Part shown: piece after piece, positions 36,372 through 45,827 of the stretch
Layout of the letters: every line of letters starts with the position of its first letter
How positions within the stretch are numbered: the first letter of the stretch is position 1
NCBI RefSeq assembly: GCF_016106035.1
Contig: NZ_JADKPZ010000007.1
Coordinates: forward strand, 45,230 to 109,229
DNA: 64,000 nucleotides
Reading direction: 5' to 3'
DNA from: Arcobacter vandammei
GTDB taxonomy: Bacteria; Campylobacterota; Campylobacteria; Campylobacterales; Arcobacteraceae
Made by a program: the position numbers and the translations under genes
Notes under the pieces: generated by a model
What the model was told of the DNA's origin: nothing
Seen by the model: the letters and a program-made list of their open reading frames with translations, nothing else
Databases searched by the model: none

Positions 36372-36929
36372 TTATTTTTGTAATTTTTTAAGTGCTTCTC
36401 GCACTAATTCTGCTGTTGTTGTACTTGTACAAGATTTTAAAATACTTGATACTAAATCTTTTTTGAAACCTAAAGACTCTAAAGCTAGAGCTGCTTCAAG
36501 GTTTATTGATGTTAATTCATCACCATTTTCACCATCAACAATAAAGCCACTAAGCTCAACCAAAATCCTACTAGCACCTTTTGGTCCAATCCCTGGAACT
36601 CTTTTTAACATATTTATATCATGGCTTGTAACAATTTGAGCAAAAGAGCTTGGAGTAAAAGTTGAACAAATAGCAAGTGCTACTTTTGGCCCAACACCAT
36701 TTATTTTTATAACTGTATCAAACAATTTTTTTTCATTGCTATCTAAAAAGCCATATAAATTGTGTGCATCTTCTCTTATAATTTCTGTAATTTCCAACTT
36801 CACTTCATCAGAAATAATTTTTGAACTACAGTTTAATGAGACAAAAACTTCATAAATAACTCCATTGACATTTAATTGAAGTACTGTAGGTTCTTTTTTT
36901 ACAATTTTTCCTATTAATCCGATAATCAT
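36372..36929 (-). CDS. ruvA: Holliday junction helicase subunit RuvA
   Basis: 185 aa. N-terminal OB domain ([20 protein letters not shown]), two helix-hairpin-helix motifs ([23 protein letters not shown]) that hold the four-way junction, and a short C-terminal domain III ([19 protein letters not shown]) for RuvB contact. Slightly shorter than E. coli RuvA (203 aa). First gene of the operon. Confidence 0.95.
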   Translation of the reverse strand: MIIGLIGKIVKKEPTVLQLNVNGVIYEVFVSLNCSSKIISDEVKLEITEIIREDAHNLYGFLDSNEKKLFDTVIKINGVGPKVALAICSTFTPSSFAQIVTSHDINMLKRVPGIGPKGASRILVELSGFIVDGENGDELTSINLEAALALESLGFKKDLVSSILKSCTSTTTAELVREALKKLQK

Positions 36930-37008
36930 TTAAAACTCTTTATCAATTTTTTTTATAAATTTAATAATTTTTTTGTATAAATTAATATTCAATAAATAAC
37001 TTTCATTA

Positions 37009-37014
37009 TATAAT
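37009..37014 (+). promoter_or_regulatory. -10 box of the chemoreceptor gene
   Basis: TATAAT 31 bases before the ATG at 37045, preceded by T-rich runs; AAGGAAG is the ribosome-binding site. I see no flagellar sigma-28 motif. Confidence 0.5.
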
Positions 37015-37044
37015 AATTCCGCTTAAACATTATAAGGAAGAGAT

Positions 37045-39228
37045 ATGTTAGAAATAATAACGAAAAAAATAAGTAACAAAATCATTTTTGCTTTATTTAT
37101 TTTAATGTTTATAAGTAGCATAACTATAGTTTATTCTACTACTACTAAAGTTACGAAAGACTCAATTGCAAATGCAAAAGATAGTCTTGAGATGTTGAAT
37201 GCTTCAATTTTTCAAACACTAAGAAATACTATGAATACAGGTGATCCTGAGTTAATAGCAAAAGCTGAAAATGAAGCAAGAGAGATTAAAGGTGTAAAAA
37301 ATTTAACTGTTGCAAAAGGAAGACCTTTGATGGAGCTATATGAGAGCAAAACTCCATACACAACAGATAAAGAAGTTTTAAAAAGCTTTGATACAAAAGA
37401 GAACCAAATAATCCAATCAAATGAGAGTGGTGACCATACAATTAGAATGATAAAACCTATGATTGCAACAGCCGAATGTATGGCTTGTCATGCAAATCAA
37501 GAGGTTGGTGATGTTATTGGAGTTATGGATTTAACATTTTCTCTTGCTGAAACAGATGCAAAAATTTCATCTTTATTAAAAGAGATCTCGTTTATCTCTC
37601 TTGTTTTAGGTCTTATTACTATTTCTTTAATATTTTTTGTTGTAAGAAGAGCTACAAATCCAATCGAAAACCTAAAAAATGGATTTGAAAATCTACTTCA
37701 TTCAAATGACACAAATATTCAATTAGAAGTAACTTCAAAAGATGAAATAGGAGAAGTTGCAAACTTATTTAACTCTTATATGAATAAAGTAAGAGATGGT
37801 TTAAAACAAGATGCAATTGTAATAGAAGAGGCTAATGATATTATAGAAAAAACTTCAAATGGATTTTTTGTTTATAAAGTAAATAGTACAGCCTCAAATC
37901 ATCATGTGGAAGATTTGAAAAATAAACTAAATGTTATGATTGAAAAGACAAAAGAGACTTTGGACAAAATAAATATCACTTTGAGAAACTACTCTGAATC
38001 AAAATATGATTATATTATGGATGACAAAGGAATTCATGGGAATTTAGGCTCACTTGTTGCTGGGATTAAACTTGTAGGAAATAATACTTCTGAGATATTA
38101 GCTATGATTATGAATACTGGAAACTCTTTAAAAAATAGTACTCAAACACTTTCTAGTGCTTCAAATAATCTAGCAACATCTTCAAACTCTCAAGCTGCTT
38201 CACTAGAACAAACAGCTGCTGCTTTAGAAGAGATAACAGGAACAATCCAAGCAAACACAGTTGCTACAACACAAATGGCTAATCTTGCTCAAAAACTAAA
38301 TCTTTCCGCAAAAAAAGGTGAAAGCCTAGCAAATGAGACTGCAAAATCAATGGATGATATTTTTAAAGAGGTAAACTCAATAAATGAAGCAATAGAGGTA
38401 ATTGACCAAATTGCATTCCAAACAAATATTCTAAGTCTAAATGCAGCAGTTGAAGCAGCAACAGCTGGTGAAGCTGGAAAAGGTTTTGCTGTTGTTGCTG
38501 GTGAAGTTAGAAACCTTGCAAATAGAAGTGCTGAAGCTGCTAGGGAGATTAAAGCTATTGTTGAAAAAGCAGGACAAAAAGCAAAAAGTGGGAAAGATAT
38601 TTCAAATAATATGATAGAAGGATTTAATGATTTAAATCAAAATATTTCAAATACAATTTCTACAATTGATAATGTGGCAAGAGCTTCAAAAGAGCAAGAA
38701 AGAGGAATTATGCAGATAAATGATGCTGTAAATTTACTTGACCAATCCACACAGAAAAATGCTCAAGTTTCAGATGAAATTTCACAAATGGCAAATGAAA
38801 TAGCTCTTATGTCAAACTCTCTTGTAACAGCTGCTGCTAGAGCCTCTTTTTTGGAAGATAGCTTAAATAAAGTTTGTGATGTCGATTTAGTTTATGATAC
38901 AGCACTTTTAAAAGTAAAACTTTTAGCACAAAAAGATGAAGTTTACTCAAAACTTTCAAACCAAAATGATTTCAAAATTGTAGAGAACAATGATATAAAT
39001 GAGTGGTTAAAAGAGTTACAAAACTCTGGTAAACACATAGATTTAGAACTAGTAGAAAAGATAAAACAGCAAAATAAAAATTTCTTTGATGATTTGGAAA
39101 ATTTAGTAAAATTAAATTCATCTAAAGCAACAAATAATATCCTAAATCAAAAAGCAAAAGAGATAGAAGAAAACTCTTTAAAACTTTTTGAAAACCTAAA
39201 TGAGATAAAAAGGGTTGCTTGTAAATAG
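37045..39228 (+). CDS. Methyl-accepting chemotaxis protein with c-haem motif
   Basis: 727 aa chemoreceptor. TM1 (about 12-32), a periplasmic domain ending with [10 protein letters not shown] (C145-x-x-C148-H149), TM2 (about 180-200), HAMP (about 203-255), a linker, and the signalling hairpin tip ([20 protein letters not shown], then [20 protein letters not shown]). The CxxCH at the end of the sensor is the signature of Tll0287-like (DUF3365) haem-c sensor domains, so redox, NO or O2 sensing is likely. The last 120 residues resemble the layout of a CZB zinc domain ([20 protein letters not shown]), but the Cys and His ligands are not present. No CheR-docking pentapeptide. Confidence 0.9.
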   Translation: MLEIITKKISNKIIFALFILMFISSITIVYSTTTKVTKDSIANAKDSLEMLNASIFQTLRNTMNTGDPELIAKAENEAREIKGVKNLTVAKGRPLMELYESKTPYTTDKEVLKSFDTKENQIIQSNESGDHTIRMIKPMIATAECMACHANQEVGDVIGVMDLTFSLAETDAKISSLLKEISFISLVLGLITISLIFFVVRRATNPIENLKNGFENLLHSNDTNIQLEVTSKDEIGEVANLFNSYMNKVRDGLKQDAIVIEEANDIIEKTSNGFFVYKVNSTASNHHVEDLKNKLNVMIEKTKETLDKINITLRNYSESKYDYIMDDKGIHGNLGSLVAGIKLVGNNTSEILAMIMNTGNSLKNSTQTLSSASNNLATSSNSQAASLEQTAAALEEITGTIQANTVATTQMANLAQKLNLSAKKGESLANETAKSMDDIFKEVNSINEAIEVIDQIAFQTNILSLNAAVEAATAGEAGKGFAVVAGEVRNLANRSAEAAREIKAIVEKAGQKAKSGKDISNNMIEGFNDLNQNISNTISTIDNVARASKEQERGIMQINDAVNLLDQSTQKNAQVSDEISQMANEIALMSNSLVTAAARASFLEDSLNKVCDVDLVYDTALLKVKLLAQKDEVYSKLSNQNDFKIVENNDINEWLKELQNSGKHIDLELVEKIKQQNKNFFDDLENLVKLNSSKATNNILNQKAKEIEENSLKLFENLNEIKRVACK

Positions 39229-39243
39229 TCTTGAAAGTATAAG

Positions 39244-39267
39244 AACTAGGATTTTATTCTAGTTTTT
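39244..39267 (+). terminator. Terminator after the chemoreceptor gene
   Basis: AACTAG (39244-39249) and CTAGTT (39259-39264) followed by TTT, 15 bases past the stop. The stem is short, but the position and the T run fit. Confidence 0.55.
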
Positions 39268-39281
39268 ATAAAAATAGCCCT

Positions 39282-40100
39282 TTATTTTTCAATTAAATTT
39301 TTAGCATTTTTACTTGTTATTACTTGTTTTCCAGTTTTTGCTTCTAATTCAGCTCTTGCAACTTTTGCTACATTTCCACCTTGAACTGCAACTTTTTTGC
39401 TCTCATCAAAATCTTTTGGATTTATGGCTTTACTTATATCTTTTGTAGAAGCTTCAGCCAACATATTTAAAATAAGCTCCGTATTTGTCATATTATCTCT
39501 TAAGTTCTCTTTTTTTAGACCTTTTAAGATTTTATACTCTTTTGTAGTTTTATCTGCCCAAGTTTTTGTGATAATATCAGTAAGTGTCGCAAATTCTTCT
39601 TCTTGCTTCACTCCAACTCTTTGCCACTCATCTGCTAGTTCTTTTCTTATTTCTATACTTTTTAATCTTTGATTTATCCAATTTTGACTATATCCCAGCT
39701 CCAAATATTGTTTTAAAGCTCTATCAATACTTAATTCTGGGTCGCTCATCTCATCTAATCGCTCTTTTGCAATTGAAGCTAACCAAAGTTTAAAAGGCTC
39801 TGCCTTTGGAGATGGAATAGATTGTATAAGTCGAAATAGTTGCTCTGTATTTGCAACATCAGTTTTATAGTATTTTCCATCAGATGATTTCATTTTCAGT
39901 TGTCCGATTTTTTCGGACAACTCACTTCCCTCTAGTTCTAACTTCCTTTTTAAGTCACTCCAATATTTTCTAGGTCTTGGACTATCCGTTAAAATCTCTA
40001 TTACATCAACAATTGAGATATACCATTTTTCACTATCTTCATCCCAAAGGGTTCGCACTTTTTTATCTTCAAAAATTTTTATACTATCATTTGATTTCAT
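39282..40100 (-). CDS. DinD-like / BRO-N domain protein
   Basis: 272 aa, close to E. coli DinD (274). The N-terminal half is a BRO-N-type DNA-binding domain (VRTLWDEDSEKWYISIVDVI, SPRPRKYWSDLKRKL); the C-terminal half has the DinD phrases FKLWLASIAKERLDEMSDPE, SIDRALKQYLELGYS and KLAEA-like MLAEASTKDIS. E. coli DinD modulates RecA and is SOS-induced; here there is no known LexA box to check. A longer frame upstream is rejected because AAAGGAGAG sits just before the ATG at 40098-40100. Isolated between unrelated genes; possibly acquired. Confidence 0.82.
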   Translation of the reverse strand: MKSNDSIKIFEDKKVRTLWDEDSEKWYISIVDVIEILTDSPRPRKYWSDLKRKLELEGSELSEKIGQLKMKSSDGKYYKTDVANTEQLFRLIQSIPSPKAEPFKLWLASIAKERLDEMSDPELSIDRALKQYLELGYSQNWINQRLKSIEIRKELADEWQRVGVKQEEEFATLTDIITKTWADKTTKEYKILKGLKKENLRDNMTNTELILNMLAEASTKDISKAINPKDFDESKKVAVQGGNVAKVARAELEAKTGKQVITSKNAKNLIEK

Positions 40101-40188
40101 ATTACTCTCCTTTATTAAAATACAAAATAATAGCAAAAAAATTTAATAATATATAAAAATATAACAAATTGTAATTCTTTTTTATATT

Positions 40189-41316
40189 TTAAAGTGCATT
40201 TCTTAAAATAATCTCTAAATCATCTTTTTTTATCTCATCTTGAAATGATAGATTTTCTATAATTTCTGCAATACTGTTTTCATCTAAATCAAACTGTTTT
40301 AGTTTTGTTGGTGTTCCTATTTTATTAAACCAGTTTTCAAGTGCCAAAATCCCTTCTATTGCACTATTTTTTCCAAAAACCTCTTTTGCAAATCTTATAA
40401 ATTGTGCTTCATTTTGTTTATAATACCACTTTGCCCAAGCAGGAATTACAACACTAAGCCCTGCTCCGTGAGGTACATTGTAAAGTGCTGAAAGTGAATG
40501 TTCTATCATATGATTTGGAAAAGAAAAATCGCTTAATCCAACTGTTGTTGTCTCATTTAGTGCATTTGTAGCAGCCCATGCAAACTCTGCTCTTGTATCA
40601 AAATCACTAGGGTTTTCTAGTAAAATCTCTGTTGTTTCTATTACAGTTTTTATAATAGCTTCAACATAACGGCTATTATATTTTGGGTGATTTTTTGCTG
40701 TAAAATATCCTTCAATACAGTGTGCAATAATATCAGCTGCTGAATAAACTAAATAATCTTTGCTTACACTTTTTTGAAGTTCTGGATTTATAACAGATAG
40801 TTTTGGATAGATTAAAGGCGACCAAATTGAGTCTTTTTTCTGTAGTTCTTCATTTGTAACAACAGCATATCCATTCATCTCACTTCCTGTTGCTGCAAGA
40901 GTTATAATATCAAAAATAGGAAGTGCTTTTGTGATTTTCTCTTTTTGAGTAAAAAAATCCCAAACATCACAAGTTGCCAAAGCTCCAACAGCGATTGTTT
41001 TTGAACTATCTAAAACAGAACCTCCACCAACACTTAAAATGGCTTCCGCTTTTTGCTCTTTTGCTACTTTTATAGCATCTTTAATGGTACTTAAAATTGG
41101 ATTGCTTATAACTCCACCAAAACTTATAAATTCAATATTATGCTCTTTTAAACTTTTTGTTACATCATCAAAAAGCCCATCTTTTTTTATTCGTTCACTT
41201 CCATAAACTATTAAAACTTTTTTTACACCAAATTCACTTATATATTTTCCAATATTTTTCTCTTTATCTTTTCCAAACTCTATTTTTGTTGGATTATAAA
41301 AACTAAAATTTTGCAT
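40189..41316 (-). CDS. Iron-containing alcohol dehydrogenase (YqhD/BdhA type)
   Basis: 375 aa group III alcohol dehydrogenase, reducing aldehydes with NAD(P)H. The coenzyme motif GGGSVLDSSK and metal ligands in DIIAHCIEGYF and FPNHMIEHSLSAL...VPHGAGLSVV are visible. The ..EHSLSALYNVPHG phrase is the BdhA/YqhD style, usually NADPH-dependent and detoxifying. Divergent from the MalY-type gene. Confidence 0.88.
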   Translation of the reverse strand: MQNFSFYNPTKIEFGKDKEKNIGKYISEFGVKKVLIVYGSERIKKDGLFDDVTKSLKEHNIEFISFGGVISNPILSTIKDAIKVAKEQKAEAILSVGGGSVLDSSKTIAVGALATCDVWDFFTQKEKITKALPIFDIITLAATGSEMNGYAVVTNEELQKKDSIWSPLIYPKLSVINPELQKSVSKDYLVYSAADIIAHCIEGYFTAKNHPKYNSRYVEAIIKTVIETTEILLENPSDFDTRAEFAWAATNALNETTTVGLSDFSFPNHMIEHSLSALYNVPHGAGLSVVIPAWAKWYYKQNEAQFIRFAKEVFGKNSAIEGILALENWFNKIGTPTKLKQFDLDENSIAEIIENLSFQDEIKKDDLEIILRNAL

Positions 41317-41398
41317 TTTGCTCCTTTATTTTAATCTTGCAATTTTATCTATATTTTCTTTTATTAATTCATAATAGCTTATATAAATTATAATCTTG

Positions 41399-41404
41399 TA
41401 TAAT
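41399..41404 (+). promoter_or_regulatory. -10 box of the MalY-type gene
   Basis: TATAAT 30 bases before the ATG at 41434, in the 117-base divergent region; AAGGA is the ribosome-binding site. Several other AT-rich -10-like boxes for the opposite gene lie at 41370-41395. Confidence 0.5.
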
Positions 41405-41433
41405 TGAAGCTTTAAAAATAAGGAAAAATTAAA

Positions 41434-42609
41434 ATGCAATATAACTTTGATGAAATAACAAATAGAATAGGAACAAATAGTTCAAAATGGGACACTACAA
41501 AAGCTAGTGTTTTGCCTATGTGGGTTGCTGATATGGATTTTAAAGTAGCACCAAATATTATAGAAAATATTATGCAAACAGCAAATCATGGGATTTTTGG
41601 ATATACAGTAATTCCAAATGAGTATTTTGAAGCTGAGATAAATTGGAGTAAAAGAAGATTTAATTTTGATATAAATAAAGAGTGGATAGAACCAACAAAT
41701 GGAGTGATTCCAAGTCTTAGTTCAATTGTGCAAACTTTTTGCGAAAAAGGAGACAAAGTTTTAATACAAAGCCCTGTTTATCACTATTTTGATATAGCTA
41801 TAAAACAAAATGATATAGAGATTGTAAGAAACCATCTAATCTATGAAAACGGAATTTATAGTATAGATTTTGCTGATTTTGAAGAAAAAGTAAAAGATGA
41901 AAAAGTGAAGCTTTTCATACTTTGTAATCCTCACAATCCTGTAGGAAGAGCTTGGAGCAAAGAGGAACTTGAAAAAATGGGAAAATTATGTCTAAAACAT
42001 AATGTTTTGGTAATTAGTGATGAGATTCATAGAGATTTAATACTAAATGGCTTTTCTCACACAGCATTTGGCTCTATATCTGAAGATTTTTTACAAAATT
42101 CAATTACTCTTACATCTGCAACAAAAAGCTTTAATATTGCAGGGCTTAAAGCTTCAAATATTATTGTGGCAAACCAAAACTTAAGAGTAAAACTAAACAA
42201 AGTTTTAGGAAGAAATGAGATAAAAAAGCTAAATATTTTTGGAATAAACTCTACAATAACTGCTTATAACTCTTGTGAAGATTGGCTAGATGAACTTATA
42301 AGTTATCTTGAAAGCAACAAAAAACTTGTAGAAGATTTTATAAAAAATGAACTAAAAGAGTTAAAAGTGGTAAATCTTGAAGCAACTTATCTTATGTGGA
42401 TTGATATTTCAAGCTTAAATATAAGCTCAGCAGAGTTTACAAAAATTCTTGAAGATTTTGCAAAACTAAGAGTGATTTCTGGAATTACTTTTGGAAAAGA
42501 TGGGGATAATTTTATAAGAGTAAATATTGCAACTCCTAAAGAACTTTTAAAAGATGCTTTAAAAAGACTAAAAAGTGGAGTTTTACAGACCAATAAATGC
42601 AGGGACTGA
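41434..42609 (+). CDS. MalY/PatB-type PLP enzyme (cystathionine beta-lyase-like)
   Basis: 391 aa fold-type I aminotransferase-like protein, starting with FDEITNRIGTNSSKWD and MWVADMDFKVAP typical of MalY/PatB. The Schiff-base lysine is in TSATKSFNIAGLKAS; ILCNPHNPVGRAW and SDEIHRDL are cofactor contacts. Likely a C-S lyase that makes homocysteine from cystathionine. The last residues and the TGA (42607-42609) lie within a strong hairpin. Confidence 0.88.
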   Translation: MQYNFDEITNRIGTNSSKWDTTKASVLPMWVADMDFKVAPNIIENIMQTANHGIFGYTVIPNEYFEAEINWSKRRFNFDINKEWIEPTNGVIPSLSSIVQTFCEKGDKVLIQSPVYHYFDIAIKQNDIEIVRNHLIYENGIYSIDFADFEEKVKDEKVKLFILCNPHNPVGRAWSKEELEKMGKLCLKHNVLVISDEIHRDLILNGFSHTAFGSISEDFLQNSITLTSATKSFNIAGLKASNIIVANQNLRVKLNKVLGRNEIKKLNIFGINSTITAYNSCEDWLDELISYLESNKKLVEDFIKNELKELKVVNLEATYLMWIDISSLNISSAEFTKILEDFAKLRVISGITFGKDGDNFIRVNIATPKELLKDALKRLKSGVLQTNKCRD

Positions 42610-42617
42610 AGTCCCTG
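42600..42617. terminator. GC-rich hairpin enclosing the stop codon
   Basis: CAGGGACT (42600-42607) and AGTCCCTG (42610-42617) form an eight-base perfect stem whose loop and last stem base are the TGA of the MalY-type gene. No T run follows on the plus strand, so it may pause ribosomes or protect the mRNA end rather than terminate alone. It is much richer in G+C than its surroundings. Confidence 0.5.
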
Positions 42618-42654
42618 TTCCGAAAATGTTGAAATTGGATTTTATCCCTGTTTC

Positions 42655-43866
42655 CTACTCATATCTTAAAGCTTCGATAGGATTTAACCTTGCAGCTTTT
42701 CTTGCAGGAAAATATCCAAAAACAACCCCAATTAAAGTAGAAAAAACAAAAGATATTAAAATAATCTGTTCATTTAAAATAAATGGCAATTGCATCATAG
42801 TTACAACACCATAACCAATTCCAAGCCCAAGAAAAATTCCAATAATTCCACCCCAAGTTGATAATACTATTGCTTCAACCAAAAACTGCATTAAAACCTC
42901 TTTTTCCATAGCTCCAATTGCAAGTCTTGTTCCAATTTCTCTTGTTCTTTCAGTTACAGAAACTAGCATAATATTCATAATTCCAATCCCACCAACAAGC
43001 AAAGAAATAGCAGCAATAGAACCCAATAAATATGTAAGCATTTTTGTTGTACTTGTCATAGTTTCCAAAATATCTTGCATATCTCTAATATAAAAATTAT
43101 CAGGTTCTCCAATTTTTACAGCTCTTCTTTCTTGCATTAAAGAAGTAATATCTGTTTTTGCATCTTCTATATATTTCTCTTGTGTAATTGAAATAATTAT
43201 AGATGAAATATCTTTTTTACCCAAAATTTGTCGTTGAAACATATTTACAGGAATTAAAACAATCTCATCTTGGTCATTTCCAAAAGCTGCTGCTCCTTTT
43301 GAGCTTAAAACACCTATTACATTACAAGATAAATTTTTTAGCCTAATATTTGCACCAATTGGATTTTCATCTACAAAAAGTTGCTTTTGAATCGTTGTTC
43401 CAATTATACAAGATGATCTTCCACTAGCAATTTCACTCTCTTCAAATAATCTTCCCTCTTGTAAAGCCCAATCTTTAATGATAAAGTAATCATTATCTGT
43501 TCCAACTACACTTGCAGTGTGGCTTTTGTTTCCATATACAATATTCATTCTTGATGAGCCTTCAGATGTAGCTGCTTTTATATTTGCAACTTCATTTTTA
43601 ATAGCCACTATATCTTCATTTTTAAATGGTTTTGCACTATTATCCTCTCTTGGAACTCCTCTTCTTTCTTGACCAACTATAAGTATTAGCATATTACTTC
43701 CAAGTTTTGTAATACTATCTTTTACACTTTGTGTTGTTCCATCTCCAATCATAACCATAGCAATAACAGAAGCTACACCTATTACTATTCCTAAAATTGT
43801 AAGAATAGATCTTAAAATATTTCTTCTTATCTCTTTTATTGCTATTAAAAAGGCATTTGATAACAT
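42655..43866 (-). CDS. ABC transporter permease, MacB/FtsX type
   Basis: 403 aa. N-terminal helix (ILRSILTILGIVIGVASVIA), a large periplasmic MacB_PCD domain, and three C-terminal helices (SIAAISLLVGGIGIMNIMLV, then GGIIGIFLGLGIGYGV, and ILISFVFSTLIGVVFGYFPA) with the ARLNPIEALRYE ending. In E. coli MacB this permease is fused to the ATPase; here they are separate genes overlapping by one base (TAATG). It works by pushing substrate through a TolC-type duct rather than moving it across the inner membrane. Confidence 0.92.
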   Translation of the reverse strand: MLSNAFLIAIKEIRRNILRSILTILGIVIGVASVIAMVMIGDGTTQSVKDSITKLGSNMLILIVGQERRGVPREDNSAKPFKNEDIVAIKNEVANIKAATSEGSSRMNIVYGNKSHTASVVGTDNDYFIIKDWALQEGRLFEESEIASGRSSCIIGTTIQKQLFVDENPIGANIRLKNLSCNVIGVLSSKGAAAFGNDQDEIVLIPVNMFQRQILGKKDISSIIISITQEKYIEDAKTDITSLMQERRAVKIGEPDNFYIRDMQDILETMTSTTKMLTYLLGSIAAISLLVGGIGIMNIMLVSVTERTREIGTRLAIGAMEKEVLMQFLVEAIVLSTWGGIIGIFLGLGIGYGVVTMMQLPFILNEQIILISFVFSTLIGVVFGYFPARKAARLNPIEALRYE

Positions 43867-44570
43867 TATTTATATCCTTTTTTCAAACTATCTTCTATAT
43901 TTCCATCTCTAAAATATATTATTCTATTAGCATATTTAGCCATATCCTCTTCGTGAGTTACCATAACAATAGTTATATTTGACTCTTCATTTAAATTTTT
44001 TAAAAGCTCCATAATCTCAACACTTTTAATACTATCAAGATTTCCAGTTGGTTCATCTGCAAGAAGCACTAAAGGATTTGTTACAATTGCTCTTGCAATT
44101 GCCACTCTTTGTTGCTGACCTCCTGAAAGTTCAGCAGGAGTATTTTTAATAACACTTCCAAGACCAACTTTATTTAAAGCCTCAATAGCCAAAATTTCTC
44201 GCTCTTTTGCTGGAATTTTTCTATATATCAAAGGAAGTTCAACATTTTCTAAAGCGGAAGTTCTACCAAGTAGATTAAATCCTTGAAAAACAAAACCTAA
44301 ATAGTTTCTTCTTAAAAGTGCCATTTGATCTCTATTTAGCTTCTCAACATTTATTCCATTAAACAAATACTCTCCACTTGTTGGCTTATCCAAACAACCT
44401 ATCATATTCATAGATGTAGATTTTCCACTTCCACTAGCTCCCATAATAGCAACAAATTCGCCCTCATAAATCTTTAAATCTACACCGTTTAAAGCATGAG
44501 TGATATTTTGACCACTTCCATAGCTTTTTACAATATTTTTAAACTCTATGATAGTTTTTCTATTTTCCAT
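43866..44570 (-). CDS. ABC transporter ATP-binding protein, MacB/LolD type
   Basis: 234 aa ATPase: Walker A GASGSGKST, Q-loop FVFQGFNLLGR, signature LSGGQQQRVAIARA, Walker B LLADEPTGNLDS and the H-loop VTHEEDMAKY. Partner of the downstream permease. A GTG just before would add one residue; AAAAGAG is better spaced for the ATG at 44568-44570. It overlaps the adaptor gene end by 11 nt. Confidence 0.93.
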   Translation of the reverse strand: MENRKTIIEFKNIVKSYGSGQNITHALNGVDLKIYEGEFVAIMGASGSGKSTSMNMIGCLDKPTSGEYLFNGINVEKLNRDQMALLRRNYLGFVFQGFNLLGRTSALENVELPLIYRKIPAKEREILAIEALNKVGLGSVIKNTPAELSGGQQQRVAIARAIVTNPLVLLADEPTGNLDSIKSVEIMELLKNLNEESNITIVMVTHEEDMAKYANRIIYFRDGNIEDSLKKGYK

Positions 44571-45816
44571 CACTGCTCTTTTGTGAAATTATTACCAAAT
44601 CACCAATTTTTAAATCTTTTGACTCAATAGCAGATGATTTTCCATCTGTATCTAACACCTTAACCATAACTCTTTTTGGCTCTCCATTTTCTAAAATAAA
44701 TATAGGAGATAACTCTCTTTTACTTAAATCTCTTGTAGCATTTGCAGGTCTATTCATATTTGGACCAGTAAAACTCATAGGTCCACCTTTAGATGCTTCT
44801 TGAACTTTTGGCTTAAATCTTAAAGCACTATTTGGAATTAAGATATTATCTTTGCTATCTTTTGTAACAATTTTTGCTGTAGCTGTCATACCTGGTTTTA
44901 AAAGTAAGTTTTCATTATTAACCTCAACAACAGTTTCATAAGTGATTACTCCATTTGAATCAATAGGATTTAATCTTACTTGTTTTATCTTTCCATTAAA
45001 AACTTTATTAGGATATGCATCAACTGTAAATGTTACTGGCAAATCTTTTTTAATATCTGAAACATCAGCTTCATCAATACTTACAATTAAATCCATATTT
45101 GTTAAATCTTTTGCCAAAGTAAATAGTTTTGGAGCAGACATAGTTGCAGCTAAAGTCTGCCCTATTTCAACCTCTCTATTTAAAACAATTCCGTCAATAC
45201 TTGATTTTACACTAGCTTTTTCAAGATTTTGTCTATCTGTTTTTAGATTTGATTCACTTTGTAAAACTTTTGCTTTTGTAGCTTCAAGTGAAGCAACTGC
45301 TGCTTCATAAGAGAATCTTGTATCATCAAGTTCATTTTTAGATGGATATTTTCCATTTGAGTCATTAAACATCTTTAAAGTTCTATCATATAAAAGTTTT
45401 TTATTTTTTACATTTACTTCACTCTCTTTTTGATTTGCTCTTGATATTGCTAAAGCTGCAATTGAGCTATCTACTTGAGATTGAAGTTTTACAGTATCAA
45501 GTGTTGCTAAAACTTGCCCTACTTTTACCTCATCATTAAAATCTACATAAATCTCTTTAATTGTTCCACTTACTTCAATTCCAATTTCTACACTATTTGT
45601 TGGATTTAAGTTTCCTGTTGCACTTACAATTACACTCAAATCTCCTTTTTCAACAGCTTTTGTAACATACTCTATCTTTGTAGATTTGTTTTCTGTTGTA
45701 AACATTTTAATAGCAAATCCAATAGCAACTAAAACTATTAGTAAAACAATAATCAGATATTTTTTACTACTTCCTTTGCTCTCATATTTTTTTAAATCAT
45801 CTCTTAAATCGCTCAT
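44560..45816 (-). CDS. MacA-like periplasmic adaptor
   Basis: 418 aa membrane-fusion protein: cytoplasmic N-terminus, one membrane helix (about 19-37), a lipoyl half (GNLNPTNSVEIGIEVSGTIK), a coiled-coil hairpin (about 110-205), the second lipoyl half (SIDGIVLNREVEIGQTLAA), beta-barrel, and a membrane-proximal domain (LIPNSALRFKP). It bridges the permease and the TolC-like duct. An insert of small and polar residues (KGGPMSFTGPNMNRPANAT) near residue 345 is typical of MacA relatives. Confidence 0.9.
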   Translation of the reverse strand: MSDLRDDLKKYESKGSSKKYLIIVLLIVLVAIGFAIKMFTTENKSTKIEYVTKAVEKGDLSVIVSATGNLNPTNSVEIGIEVSGTIKEIYVDFNDEVKVGQVLATLDTVKLQSQVDSSIAALAISRANQKESEVNVKNKKLLYDRTLKMFNDSNGKYPSKNELDDTRFSYEAAVASLEATKAKVLQSESNLKTDRQNLEKASVKSSIDGIVLNREVEIGQTLAATMSAPKLFTLAKDLTNMDLIVSIDEADVSDIKKDLPVTFTVDAYPNKVFNGKIKQVRLNPIDSNGVITYETVVEVNNENLLLKPGMTATAKIVTKDSKDNILIPNSALRFKPKVQEASKGGPMSFTGPNMNRPANATRDLSKRELSPIFILENGEPKRVMVKVLDTDGKSSAIESKDLKIGDLVIISQKSSDGK

Positions 45817-45827
45817 AAACCTAACCC

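Noticed and set aside
44942..45310. Plus-strand frame opposite the MacA-like gene
   Set aside because: Antisense to a clear adaptor gene, low complexity, no RBS.
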